Assembly: GCA_014384345.1 (NCBI GenBank)
Contig: JACNGB010000038.1
Location: 1-56,507 of the forward strand
Direction: 5' to 3'
Length of the DNA: 56,507 nt
DNA from: Candidatus Thioglobus pontius
GTDB lineage: Bacteria; Pseudomonadota; Gammaproteobacteria; PS1; Pseudothioglobaceae
Shown here piece after piece: positions 10,276-18,878 of the stretch (the first letter of the stretch is position 1; each line of letters starts with the position of its first letter). The position numbers were made by a program, and so were the translations under genes. The notes below the pieces were generated by a model. The model was not told where the DNA came from. It worked only from the letters and a program-made list of their open reading frames with translations, and ran no database searches.

Positions 10276-10554
10276 TTATAAAACGTAGGCAACCAGTTTA
10301 CAATCTTGTAAATCTTGATTGATACAATCTAATTGCACTCTGCTAGTGGCAATAATTTTAAGGGTGATGGATACGTAGCCACCTTTTGAACTTTGCTTAA
10401 TGGTAATACTATCCGGGTGAATTTTATCGGTGTGCTGTTCAACAATCGTGCAAACCGTTGTGTGCAATTCATCACAAGTCTTGCCAAACACTTTAACGGA
10501 ATAATCACAAGGAAAATTCCATAGTTCATCAGTAGAGGTAATATTGGTAGTCAT
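10276..10554 (-). CDS. ybeD: YbeD/DUF493 family protein
   Basis: Small alpha/beta protein of the YbeD (UPF0250) family, 92 residues, of unknown biochemical role; the fold is known to resemble ACT-like regulatory domains. The P-C-D-Y-x-V-K-V-F-G N-terminal segment and the G-G-Y-V-S-I-T-L strand are typical. It heads ybeD-lipB-lipA, the usual neighbourhood of this family, which suggests a link to lipoylation. A short gap of about 63 bases separates it from the divergent ATPase gene. Confidence 0.88.
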   Translation of the reverse strand: MTTNITSTDELWNFPCDYSVKVFGKTCDELHTTVCTIVEQHTDKIHPDSITIKQSSKGGYVSITLKIIATSRVQLDCINQDLQDCKLVAYVL

Positions 10555-10617
10555 AGTCAGGGGATTTTATCTTCTATTACGGTAGAATATGGCCAGTTTT
10601 CATTTTTTCAAGTTATT

Positions 10618-11658
10618 ATGCGTCCAGAACAAGTTAGTAAAATCCTTACTCAAGAGTTTGAATCGGTATTTGAAGGTCATCACACGCCTGTTATGTTGTG
10701 GGGTGCGCCTGGAATTGGCAAGTCGCAAATTATTGCTCAAGTGGCTGAAGCACATCAGGTTAAAATGATTGATATTCGCTTGTCGCAAATGGAGCCAAGT
10801 GATCTTCGAGGCATCCCTTTTAAAAATGGCGAATTGGTTGACTGGTCTATTCCTTCATTATTACCTGATGAAAAGCGCCATGGCAAACAGGGGGTTTTAT
10901 TTTTAGATGAAATCACCTCAGCGCCACCAACTGTTTCTGCTGCTGCTTATCAGTTAATCTTAGATAGACGTTTAGGTGATTACAAAGTGCCTGATGGTTG
11001 GGTTATTTTTGCCGCTGGTAACCGCCAGGGTGATCGAGGCGTAACTTATTCTATGCCAGCGCCACTTGCTAATCGATTTTCACATTATGAATTGGACGTT
11101 AATCTCGATGATTGGGTAGCCTGGGCTTATAAAAATAACATCGATGAACGTATTATTGGTTTTTTGCGTTATCGTCCCGAGCACTTATTTGAATTTGATC
11201 CAGCACACAATCCTGTAGCATTCCCTTCGCCAAGAACTTGGGAGTTTGTACACCGTGCTTTAAATAAGTTCGACGATAATCTAGTCTTATTTAGACAAGC
11301 TGCCAACGCTTGTGTGGGTGAAGTAGCAGGGGTAGAAATCACCACGTTTGTTGAGCACATGGCTGATCTTCCTGATTTGGACGCCATTATCAATGGCGAG
11401 TCTGTTAGCATCCCTAAAGCACTAGATCTTCAGTATGCCATTTGTAGCGCCTTAGCAGGGCGTGCAATTGCTGCAAAAGATAGTGATAACGCGCACCAAG
11501 TCTGGGGAAATATTTTAAATTTTGCCAAAGATTTCCCGCAAAAAGAATTGGGTGTAATGCTGGTATCAGACATGCAAAGAGCTATTGGCGCCGAATTGTT
11601 TACTATTGCTGAATTTAGCGACTGGGCAGGGAAAATTGCTGATACCTTGTTTGACTAA
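10618..11658 (+). CDS. MoxR-like AAA+ ATPase
   Basis: AAA+ ATPase of the MoxR/dynein-related type, 346 residues. Walker A is GAPGIGKS (29-36), Walker B is LFLDE (94-98), the sensor asparagine is in AAGN (about 135), and L-A-N-R-F carries a probable arginine finger. Such ATPases usually work with a VWA-domain partner to assemble or activate metalloenzymes (NorQ with NorD is one case). Here the VWA-like partner is three genes downstream. First gene of a five-gene cluster; nnrS starts five bases after its stop. Confidence 0.88.
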   Translation: MRPEQVSKILTQEFESVFEGHHTPVMLWGAPGIGKSQIIAQVAEAHQVKMIDIRLSQMEPSDLRGIPFKNGELVDWSIPSLLPDEKRHGKQGVLFLDEITSAPPTVSAAAYQLILDRRLGDYKVPDGWVIFAAGNRQGDRGVTYSMPAPLANRFSHYELDVNLDDWVAWAYKNNIDERIIGFLRYRPEHLFEFDPAHNPVAFPSPRTWEFVHRALNKFDDNLVLFRQAANACVGEVAGVEITTFVEHMADLPDLDAIINGESVSIPKALDLQYAICSALAGRAIAAKDSDNAHQVWGNILNFAKDFPQKELGVMLVSDMQRAIGAELFTIAEFSDWAGKIADTLFD

Positions 11659-11663
11659 CAATT

Positions 11664-12845
11664 ATGATAAATTTAAACCAAAATGCTGAGTACACAACCA
11701 AGCCTATTTTAAGATTAGGTTTCAGGCCTTTTTTCTTTGCCTCAGGTGTGATTGCAGTTTTGGCCATGCTGATGTGGATGGTATTCTACCCTTCATTAAT
11801 TTTAATCAACAACGCCAATCCAATTGATTGGCATGCACATGAGATGATCTTTGCTTATGCCTCAGCAGTTAGTGTTGGGTTTTTACTCACAGCCAGTAAA
11901 AACTGGACTGGCGTGCAAACCATCTACAACAAGCCGTTACTAGCCTTGTTAACTGTGTGGATTGCGGGGCGCTTTCTACCTTTTATTGCCAATGAGTATT
12001 TAATTTATCAAGCAATCATAGATACCAGTTTTTTAATTCTATCAACCCTTGCTGTTGCTTGGCCAATCATTAAAGCTAAAAACTGGAACAATGTTAGTAT
12101 TGTCGCTAAATTAATACTACTCGCTGCCGCTCATGTTGTATTTTATTTAGGTTTGTTAGGGGTGGTTTCACAAGGGGTTTACATCGGTGTTTACTTAGGG
12201 TTTTATCTAATCATTAGTCTGCTATTTATGATGTCTAGACGTTTATTGCCTTTTTTCATTGAGCGTGGATTAGGCTTACAAACTGAACTTAAAAATTCTA
12301 AATTACTTGATCTAAGCTCTTTATTTTTATTTTTAGCCTTTATGATTGTTGAGGTGTTTTTTCAAAGCCTTATCTCAACTGCACTTGCCGGCATATTGTT
12401 TGTTATTCATGCAATCAGAATGGTGAATTGGTATCACCCTAAAATTTGGACAAAATCACTACTATGGAGCATCTACCTGGCTTACGGGTTATTAACCTTA
12501 GGGTTTGCACTGCATGTGGCTGCTTATTTTTTCAACATGATGCCCAACATTGCCACCCATAGTTTTGCCTTTGGTATGGCGCTGATGACCCTTAGCATGA
12601 TGGCGCGCGTGTCACTTGGACATACAGGGCGCAATGTATTCCAACCGCCTAAACAATTGCATTTTATGTTTGGCCTATTAACACTAGCATTTGTTAGTCG
12701 AGTGCTACTAGTTTCAGCTTTTCCTCAGCACTATGCTAACTTGATTTTCATTTCACAACTATTATGGATTTCAGCCTTTAGTTGGTTTGTGCTAATTTAT
12801 GCGCCGATGTTTTTTAAAGCAAGAGTTGACGGGCAATTTGGCTAA
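11664..12845 (+). CDS. nnrS: NnrS family membrane protein
   Basis: Polytopic inner-membrane haem/copper protein family linked to nitric-oxide tolerance and denitrification. Recognised by the N-terminal L-R-L-G-F-R-P-F-F-F segment, the W-H-A-H-E-M-I-F-A-Y-A motif near residue 55 with putative metal-ligand histidines, and G-F-L-L-T-A-S-K-N-W-T-G just after it. About twelve hydrophobic segments cover the rest of its 393 residues. Another His-containing stretch, S-L-G-H-T-G-R, lies near residue 315. It joins the next gene through a TAATG overlap. Confidence 0.9.
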   Translation: MINLNQNAEYTTKPILRLGFRPFFFASGVIAVLAMLMWMVFYPSLILINNANPIDWHAHEMIFAYASAVSVGFLLTASKNWTGVQTIYNKPLLALLTVWIAGRFLPFIANEYLIYQAIIDTSFLILSTLAVAWPIIKAKNWNNVSIVAKLILLAAAHVVFYLGLLGVVSQGVYIGVYLGFYLIISLLFMMSRRLLPFFIERGLGLQTELKNSKLLDLSSLFLFLAFMIVEVFFQSLISTALAGILFVIHAIRMVNWYHPKIWTKSLLWSIYLAYGLLTLGFALHVAAYFFNMMPNIATHSFAFGMALMTLSMMARVSLGHTGRNVFQPPKQLHFMFGLLTLAFVSRVLLVSAFPQHYANLIFISQLLWISAFSWFVLIYAPMFFKARVDGQFG

Positions 12846-13276
12846 TGAAAATAGCAGACGAATTACTCACCCTAACCCGAGAGCATCACATAGCATTATC
12901 CTTGGGCAACAAATGCGTGAATGCGCTCAAAGCTCAAGATGCTAATTTGATTAGTGAATTATGCTCAAAAATTTCGCAAAATTTCAAAATGGATTTTCAT
13001 CAGCATTTTGAGACTGAAGAAGCGACAATTTTTGCCTTTTTAAGTGAAAAATCAGCTGATTTAGCTCAATTATGCGCCAAATTAACCCACGAACATCAAC
13101 AATTGTATGATTTGGCCAATCATTTAGTCAAAAATCCGCAAACCTTAGAAAAATTTGGCAAATTATTAAAATCACACGCTAGATTGGAAGATCGACAATT
13201 ATTTCCCAATATTAATCTACTGTCAGCCGCTGAACGACAGATTATTTTAGAGTCTAGCCTTAAACATTCGTCATGA
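12845..13276 (+). CDS. Hemerythrin-like (HHE) protein
   Basis: Predicted four-helix di-iron protein of 143 residues. The hemerythrin ligands can be placed at H15 (R-E-H-H), H54 and E58 (H-F-E-T-E), H84 (T-H-E-H) and H111/E115 (H-A-R-L-E). Such proteins bind O2 or NO or take part in iron-centre repair. It is translationally coupled to nnrS (TAATG) and overlaps the next gene by four bases (ATGA), which ties it to nitrosative or oxidative iron chemistry. It is not the repair protein YtfE itself: it lacks that family's N-terminal domain. Confidence 0.85.
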   Translation: MKIADELLTLTREHHIALSLGNKCVNALKAQDANLISELCSKISQNFKMDFHQHFETEEATIFAFLSEKSADLAQLCAKLTHEHQQLYDLANHLVKNPQTLEKFGKLLKSHARLEDRQLFPNINLLSAAERQIILESSLKHSS

Positions 13277-14616
13277 GTGATTCCGACTATCCTTATTGGC
13301 AAGACTCTTCTCTAACACCTGAGACAAAAATCGAGGTGATTGGCGAAGACGTTATTATTGATAACAATGAGGATGATGTTGATTTAGAAGCGGTTGAAGC
13401 CAAATTAACCAAAGCACGAACACAGCTTATTTTGGACAAGCCTTTTTTGGGAAATTTGGTTTTAAGGCTACCCTTAAAAGCAGCAGGATCATGGTGTCAG
13501 ACCAGTGCGACTGACGCTAAAAGCTTTTATTACAACCCCAGTTTTATTGATCAATTAGACAATCATCAAACCAAATTTGTTTTAATTCATGAGGCATTGC
13601 ACTGTGCACTCACACACTTTGCTCGCCGCGGTACTCGTGATAAGCACAAGTGGGATTTGGCCTGTGATTTTGCCATTAATCCATTGTTGGTCAAAGAAGG
13701 TTTTAGGCCGCCACTGGATGTGCCAATTTTTAATAAATACGACAGCATGATTGCGGAAGAAATCTACCCTATGATTGATGATAGTATCGACACTGAGCCG
13801 ATGGATCAGCATCTGTATGATGACAACCCTAAAGATGATGCCAATGAATCAGATGGTGGCATGCGTGAAGATGCTTTGGATGGTCGAGAAGATCAGTCAA
13901 AATCCGCTAGTGGTAAAAATAACCCTACTCAAGGAAACACTGACTCCGGTGATTTAGCACAGAAACCGTCGCCATTAACGCCGGATGAAATGCAGAATTT
14001 AAGTGCAGAGTGGCAAAAAAATCTCGCTTCATCAGCGCAATTAGCCCAACAAGCAGGAAAATTAGATGGAGAATTTGCCAAATTAATTGATTTCTTCTTA
14101 CAGCCTCAGCTGTCTTGGCAATCATTATTGGCACAATATATGTCAAGCTTAGCCAGAGATGATTTTTCCTATGCGCGACCCTCGAGAAGAAGTGGTGCGG
14201 CAATTCTACCCTCACTCAGATCAAGTCAAATTGACATCACCGTGGCTATTGATACCTCAGGCTCTATTTCTCAAGAGGAGATTAATGAGTTTGTTTCGGA
14301 AATTAACGCCATTAAAAGCAATATGCGTGCCTCAATTACTTTAATCGCTTGCGATGAAAAGATCAGTCCTGAGTTAATCTGGCGTTTTGAGGCCTGGGAT
14401 GAATTACAATTTCCGGCTTCACTAGGTGGCGGCAAAGGCACTAACTTTAATCCGGTGTTTGATTACCTAGAGCAGCAAGACTCTAATTCTAGCGTGCTCA
14501 TTTACTTTACCGACGCCAAGGGCAAGTTTCCTGAGTTTGAGCCTAGTTACCCAGTTATGTGGCTGGTTAAAGGCAAAGAACCCATTCCTTGGGGTTCAAG
14601 AATCCAATTAAATTAA
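13273..14616 (+). CDS. HExxH metallopeptidase-like and VWA-like domain protein
   Basis: Two-part protein of 447 residues. The N-terminal half has a zinc-peptidase-like site HEALH (106-110) with a possible third ligand in W-D-L-A-C-D-F. A low-complexity acidic linker (about 165-240) follows. The C-terminal half is a VWA-like domain with a MIDAS start DTSGS (327-331). This DUF2201-type architecture is typically paired with MoxR AAA+ ATPases, as here. Known chaperones of this general kind load metals or activate complexes; the client is unknown. It overlaps the hemerythrin gene by four bases and is followed two bases later by a rhodanese. Confidence 0.85.
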   Translation: MSDSDYPYWQDSSLTPETKIEVIGEDVIIDNNEDDVDLEAVEAKLTKARTQLILDKPFLGNLVLRLPLKAAGSWCQTSATDAKSFYYNPSFIDQLDNHQTKFVLIHEALHCALTHFARRGTRDKHKWDLACDFAINPLLVKEGFRPPLDVPIFNKYDSMIAEEIYPMIDDSIDTEPMDQHLYDDNPKDDANESDGGMREDALDGREDQSKSASGKNNPTQGNTDSGDLAQKPSPLTPDEMQNLSAEWQKNLASSAQLAQQAGKLDGEFAKLIDFFLQPQLSWQSLLAQYMSSLARDDFSYARPSRRSGAAILPSLRSSQIDITVAIDTSGSISQEEINEFVSEINAIKSNMRASITLIACDEKISPELIWRFEAWDELQFPASLGGGKGTNFNPVFDYLEQQDSNSSVLIYFTDAKGKFPEFEPSYPVMWLVKGKEPIPWGSRIQLN

Positions 14617-14618
14617 CC

Positions 14619-14933
14619 ATGCAAGATTTAACCCCAATAGCGCTTCAGGCCCATCTAAAAAATCATTCTCCGCTATTATTAGATGTAAGAGAACAGTGGG
14701 AATGGGATAAATGCCATTTTGATGCAGCGCGATTACTACCCATGGGGCAAATTATGGCAAATGTCGATAGTCTTGATAAATCAGCAGAAGTAGTGATTAT
14801 TTGTCACCACGGCATTCGATCCATGCAAGTCGCTCGTTATTTTGAAATGCTAGGGTTTGAAAAAGTGATTAATTTAAAAGGTGGTATTGATGCTTGGGCC
14901 AAAACTATTGACGACTCAATGGCCTTATACTAA
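14619..14933 (+). CDS. Single-domain rhodanese
   Basis: Small sulfurtransferase-like domain of 104 residues. The catalytic-loop cysteine C62 lies in C-H-H-G-I-R-S, and L-D-V-R-E-Q-W-E-W is the classic substrate-side motif. The frame is open upstream to 14589, but the ATG at 14619, two bases after the preceding stop, gives a standard domain. As last gene of the AAA-NnrS-hemerythrin-VWA cluster it may supply or sense persulfide sulfur. Its 3' end overlaps the converging rlmB by nine bases. Confidence 0.88.
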   Translation: MQDLTPIALQAHLKNHSPLLLDVREQWEWDKCHFDAARLLPMGQIMANVDSLDKSAEVVIICHHGIRSMQVARYFEMLGFEKVINLKGGIDAWAKTIDDSMALY

Positions 14934-15668
14934 CCGCTGACGACTAGCCTCAAATAAACTAATACCCGTGGCAACCGATACATTTAAGCTTTCCACATTG
15001 CCTTGCATAGGAATCAGTGCTAATTGATCACAAGATTGCTTAGTTAACTTGCGTAAACCCTTGCCTTCAGTACCCATAATCAGTGCAGTAGGTGTAGTTA
15101 GATCGATTTGGTAAATTGAGGTTTGGGTGGACCCATCTAAACCAACCACCCAAATATCTTCTTGCTGCAAGGCTTTAATAGCTCTAGCCAAGTTAGTTAC
15201 CTGAAATATTTTTAGCTGATTCAGTGCGCCTGCTGAGGTTTTATGCACTAAGGCGTTAATCGGTGCTGAGCCATCTTTATTAATCACCACACAATCCACG
15301 CCAGCAGCATTAGCACTACGCAAACAAGCGCCTAAGTTTCTAGGGTCTTGAATAGAATCTAAAATCAAAATAAGCCCTGAATGATCCAGTTTGGAAACAA
15401 AGGTAATCAACTCATCTTGATTGGGCAGGGTGGGTAATAGTATTTCTGCCGCCACACCCTGGTGAGTCTGGTTTTTAGTTAACTTATCAAGTTGCTGCTT
15501 GTTGGATTTCTCCACTCGAATACCCAGTTGGTTTAACTGTGCGTTAATTTGCCCAACACGCTTATCATTACGATTATCAAGCACCAAAACCTTTACAAAA
15601 CCTTCAGGCGCTGCCTCAAGCTGAGCTTGTATGGCGTGAAAGCCAAAGATAGTAATGGTTTTAGACAT
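14925..15668 (-). CDS. rlmB: 23S rRNA (guanosine-2251-2'-O)-methyltransferase
   Basis: SpoU-type SAM methyltransferase acting on the peptidyl-transferase region of 23S rRNA. The trefoil-knot motifs are present: D-P-R-N-L-G-A-C-L-R-S-A, G-T-E-G-K-G-L and the C-terminal N-V-E-S-L-N-V-S-V-A-T-G. An N-terminal substrate-binding domain occupies about 1-75. Length 247 is normal. It lies two bases after surA, so the order lptD-surA-rlmB looks like one operon; in many gammaproteobacteria rlmB instead follows rnr. Confidence 0.92.
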   Translation of the reverse strand: MSKTITIFGFHAIQAQLEAAPEGFVKVLVLDNRNDKRVGQINAQLNQLGIRVEKSNKQQLDKLTKNQTHQGVAAEILLPTLPNQDELITFVSKLDHSGLILILDSIQDPRNLGACLRSANAAGVDCVVINKDGSAPINALVHKTSAGALNQLKIFQVTNLARAIKALQQEDIWVVGLDGSTQTSIYQIDLTTPTALIMGTEGKGLRKLTKQSCDQLALIPMQGNVESLNVSVATGISLFEASRQRLV

Positions 15669-15670
15669 AA

Positions 15671-16558
15671 TTAAAGCTTATGATCAAAGATCTCAATATA
15701 AGCATCTTGTCTAAGTTTTTTTGTCCAATTGTTAAAGTAAGTGTTTTCTTTTTGACGCATTAAAGCCGATTTAATATTGCGCAAATGCTGATCCACTTCT
15801 CGTTGTTCAATAACTTTAATCAAGCGCCAACCATTACCCACCTTAAACGGCTTAGAAATTTCATGGGGTGTCAACTCATTAATAACATTGGTAAATTCTT
15901 TAGGAAGGCGCTTGCTAACTAACCAACCCGACTCGCCACCATTTTTGTAAGATTCGTCTTGAGAGTGTAATTTGGCCATCGCAGAGAATGACTCACCTTG
16001 TTTGATTTTATCAGCTAAATCAGTTAAAAAATCTTTGATTAATTCATCTTCAGATTGTAACAAAGAGTCAGCTTTATCAATGGTGCTAATGGCAATTTGC
16101 GCAATGCGAATTTGCTTAACCAAGTCGTTAGCGCCAGCTGGATTGTCTTTTAAAGCTTGATCAATTTCAGCCTGAGTGACTAATAATTTCGCCTTACTAT
16201 TAATTAATTTTTTTAGTCCGTTTAATGATAGCTTTTGCTTAATATCTTTCATCACACGGCCAAAGGCTGAACTAGCCTGAAGCTGTTTAAGGCTTAATGA
16301 ATTTTGCTGAGCAACACGCGCCAACATATTATTAACAGCTAAAGGATTTGGTTCAATGCCCAGTTGCACTACCTTATCCATTTGCAATAGTGTATCTATT
16401 TGATGGTTAACCGCTGCTAATTTTGCCGCCTTAGCGTTAGACGTAATGGTGATTGCATCATAAGTAATCAGCTCATCATTCACAATGGCAACAATGCTAT
16501 TGGGCGCTGCCACAACATTTAAACAAGTGGCCAGTGCCAATAAAGGGAGTTTTTTCAT
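15671..16558 (-). CDS. surA: SurA-like periplasmic chaperone/peptidyl-prolyl isomerase, one parvulin domain
   Basis: Chaperone for outer-membrane proteins in the periplasm. It has a signal peptide (M-K-K-L-P-L-L-A-L-A, cut near residue 18), the SurA start A-I-V-N-D-E-L-I-T, a helical N-terminal core, one parvulin domain at about 140-245 (with Q-D-E-S-Y-K-N-G-G-E-S-G-W-L) and a short C-terminal helix. At 295 residues it is well short of the 428 of E. coli SurA, which has two parvulin domains. It follows lptD by one base, the usual partner and client. Confidence 0.85.
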   Translation of the reverse strand: MKKLPLLALATCLNVVAAPNSIVAIVNDELITYDAITITSNAKAAKLAAVNHQIDTLLQMDKVVQLGIEPNPLAVNNMLARVAQQNSLSLKQLQASSAFGRVMKDIKQKLSLNGLKKLINSKAKLLVTQAEIDQALKDNPAGANDLVKQIRIAQIAISTIDKADSLLQSEDELIKDFLTDLADKIKQGESFSAMAKLHSQDESYKNGGESGWLVSKRLPKEFTNVINELTPHEISKPFKVGNGWRLIKVIEQREVDQHLRNIKSALMRQKENTYFNNWTKKLRQDAYIEIFDHKL

Positions 16559-16559
16559 A

Positions 16560-18770
16560 TTATAAATTGTCTAAATCTGCTAAATAATTTGGCACTTCGT
16601 CTTCAAGACGTCTGGCCAAGCTTGGTGATGTGGTTGCCAAACCTTTAAGTACCAGCTCAAAGTTAGTGACGTAATCATAGTCGTTGTTACCCATGTACTT
16701 TTTAAAGTGCGCTAGGCGTAGCGCCCAGCAGCAAGATTCATAAGCAATACCGGTGGTTTCTTTATTGGTAATCGAATCGGTAATAGATCGATTAATACCA
16801 GCAAATACATGCACATTTTGTGTAACAGGGTAAGTACCATATAATTCAGCAGTTTTGTTGGTTCCATCATAATGATGCGCCAAGGTTAAGAATTTTCTTG
16901 GATTAAGAATGTAGCTTATTGAGCTGTCACGTTTGTCAATTTTGTTGGTTTCCGGGTCGTACTCTAGAGAATTGTCAAAGGTAAAGCTATCAAAGCTTGC
17001 ATTGGCCGATAGGGCGATATCGGAATACTTTCTTGTGCCACCGTTAGTGGTTATAGCATCACCGTAAAAAGTTTGTGCAGATTTTAAACTTAAGTAAGTT
17101 TCACCGGTTTCTTCATCAATAAAATCTGACTCCAAACCAGCAGTTAAATCATTGGCTTTTCCAATTCGATCAACACCGGTATATTTCTTGCCTGAGAATA
17201 AACCTTCATACGAATTACTTTTACTTTCAGAATCGAAGTTAACACTTGGATCGGCTTTACTTGGCGTGTAATTGTAAGCCAACCTTGGGGTTAAGGTTTG
17301 AATTAAATCAGTGCCGAATAAATTAACTTCTCGCTCTAAAAACAATTTAGAGTCTACGCCAACACTATAAATTGAACGCGACTCATCAGCAGCATTATCT
17401 AGCGCATAATCCGTTGTTGATAAGCTTAGCTTAGGCGTTAGTGAATAAGCATTGGTAGCAATAGACCGGCTAAAATCAGCCTGTGCATGAGTTCTAACGC
17501 CTGTTTTTTTGTCAGATGTGTTGCCGTCTTTATGCTCAAACTTAGTACTTACCAATGATAAATCCATTTGGCGACCATCTAACCCTGCAAAGCCTTTTGA
17601 AATTGATAGTTCAGGCGCTCTAGTGTACTTGGCGCTACCACTATTAATTAATTGCTCGCTTTCAGCAAATACAGCAGCACTCAAATTATTTTCATCGTCG
17701 TTATAAGTTAAATCAATGTGTGAATTAAGCGCCGAGGCTGACGTATTAGTATGCGCAATATCTTTAAAATAATTTTGATCGGAAACACGTTTGGTGGAAA
17801 TACTCAATTCAGTATTGCTATTCAACGTAAGGTCAACTTGTGAATTTAACAACCAGCGCTTATTATTAGTAATATCATCCTCATTTAAGTAGTGACCTTC
17901 AATTTCAAAACGACCTTCATCGGTATATTGATTGGCAGCGATTAGTTGACGATACTTACCCTCTACAACACTACCACGGCTAGACAACTGATTAAGCGTT
18001 AACAAGAAATCACGATCTGGGGCAATATTAAAATAATAAGGAATTCTAACTTGATAATTATCATTTTCGCCAGCAACTGATTCATCATAACTACCAAACC
18101 CAGGCGCTAAAAAGCCCGATCCACGACCTTCAAGCACCCATTCGTGATGAGGCGAATAAAACACTGGAACACCTAAAAACTCAACCACAACATCGCTAGC
18201 AACACCTCGATTAGTATCAGAATTAAGCGTAATTTGATCTGCTTTCATTTGCCAGTCAGTATTGCCTAGTGGACATAAAGAATACTCTACAGAGTCGAAT
18301 ACTTGTTGTGTGCCATCATTGGTAACTTGCCCAGCTTGGCCGTTTATTTTACTCTCAGGGTAATGAAACTGAACCTGCTCTAACGTTGTGTAAGTTCTAT
18401 CGCCTTGCTTTTTAACGACTGCACGATCACCTACAAACATTAACTCATGATCTTGATAGCTCACCTGACCTTTAGCTGTAGAAGTTTTATCAGATTTTTT
18501 AATAACCACTTCATCGGCCGCTAAATAATAATCACGCGAATTAAGGGATACATTGCCTGTTAGCAAGTAAGTATCACTTTTGGTGATCTCGCTACGATCA
18601 GCCAAGACGTCTAATGCATCAGAATTACTTAAGACTTGCTTGGGAAAGAGTAGGCTGGAATCTTGGCAATTAACCCCATAACCTTGTGCGCTGGCTAAGC
18701 CAGATAGTAGAGCAAATGAGCAAAAAGCAAGTGACTTTTTCATACGAGTTAATTGGTTTTTCAAATTCAT
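16560..18770 (-). CDS. lptD: LPS-assembly protein LptD
   Basis: Outer-membrane beta-barrel that inserts lipopolysaccharide. It has a signal peptide, an OstA/LptA-like jellyroll (about 45-160, with T-G-N-V-S-L and A-A-D-E-V) and a long barrel domain. All four cysteines of the conserved inter-domain disulfides are present: C35, C166 and the pair C680-C681. Length is 736. The Met at residue 10 (18743) would also give a good signal peptide and may be the true start. First gene of lptD-surA-rlmB. Confidence 0.93.
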   Translation of the reverse strand: MNLKNQLTRMKKSLAFCSFALLSGLASAQGYGVNCQDSSLLFPKQVLSNSDALDVLADRSEITKSDTYLLTGNVSLNSRDYYLAADEVVIKKSDKTSTAKGQVSYQDHELMFVGDRAVVKKQGDRTYTTLEQVQFHYPESKINGQAGQVTNDGTQQVFDSVEYSLCPLGNTDWQMKADQITLNSDTNRGVASDVVVEFLGVPVFYSPHHEWVLEGRGSGFLAPGFGSYDESVAGENDNYQVRIPYYFNIAPDRDFLLTLNQLSSRGSVVEGKYRQLIAANQYTDEGRFEIEGHYLNEDDITNNKRWLLNSQVDLTLNSNTELSISTKRVSDQNYFKDIAHTNTSASALNSHIDLTYNDDENNLSAAVFAESEQLINSGSAKYTRAPELSISKGFAGLDGRQMDLSLVSTKFEHKDGNTSDKKTGVRTHAQADFSRSIATNAYSLTPKLSLSTTDYALDNAADESRSIYSVGVDSKLFLEREVNLFGTDLIQTLTPRLAYNYTPSKADPSVNFDSESKSNSYEGLFSGKKYTGVDRIGKANDLTAGLESDFIDEETGETYLSLKSAQTFYGDAITTNGGTRKYSDIALSANASFDSFTFDNSLEYDPETNKIDKRDSSISYILNPRKFLTLAHHYDGTNKTAELYGTYPVTQNVHVFAGINRSITDSITNKETTGIAYESCCWALRLAHFKKYMGNNDYDYVTNFELVLKGLATTSPSLARRLEDEVPNYLADLDNL

Positions 18771-18878
18771 TTATTTTAACACCAACCAATGAACAAATAG
18801 CCAACATATATTAGTTACATAACACTGTGTTTATTTGGGTAAAATAACTCAGGTTTTAATAATAATGGAAGCATATAA

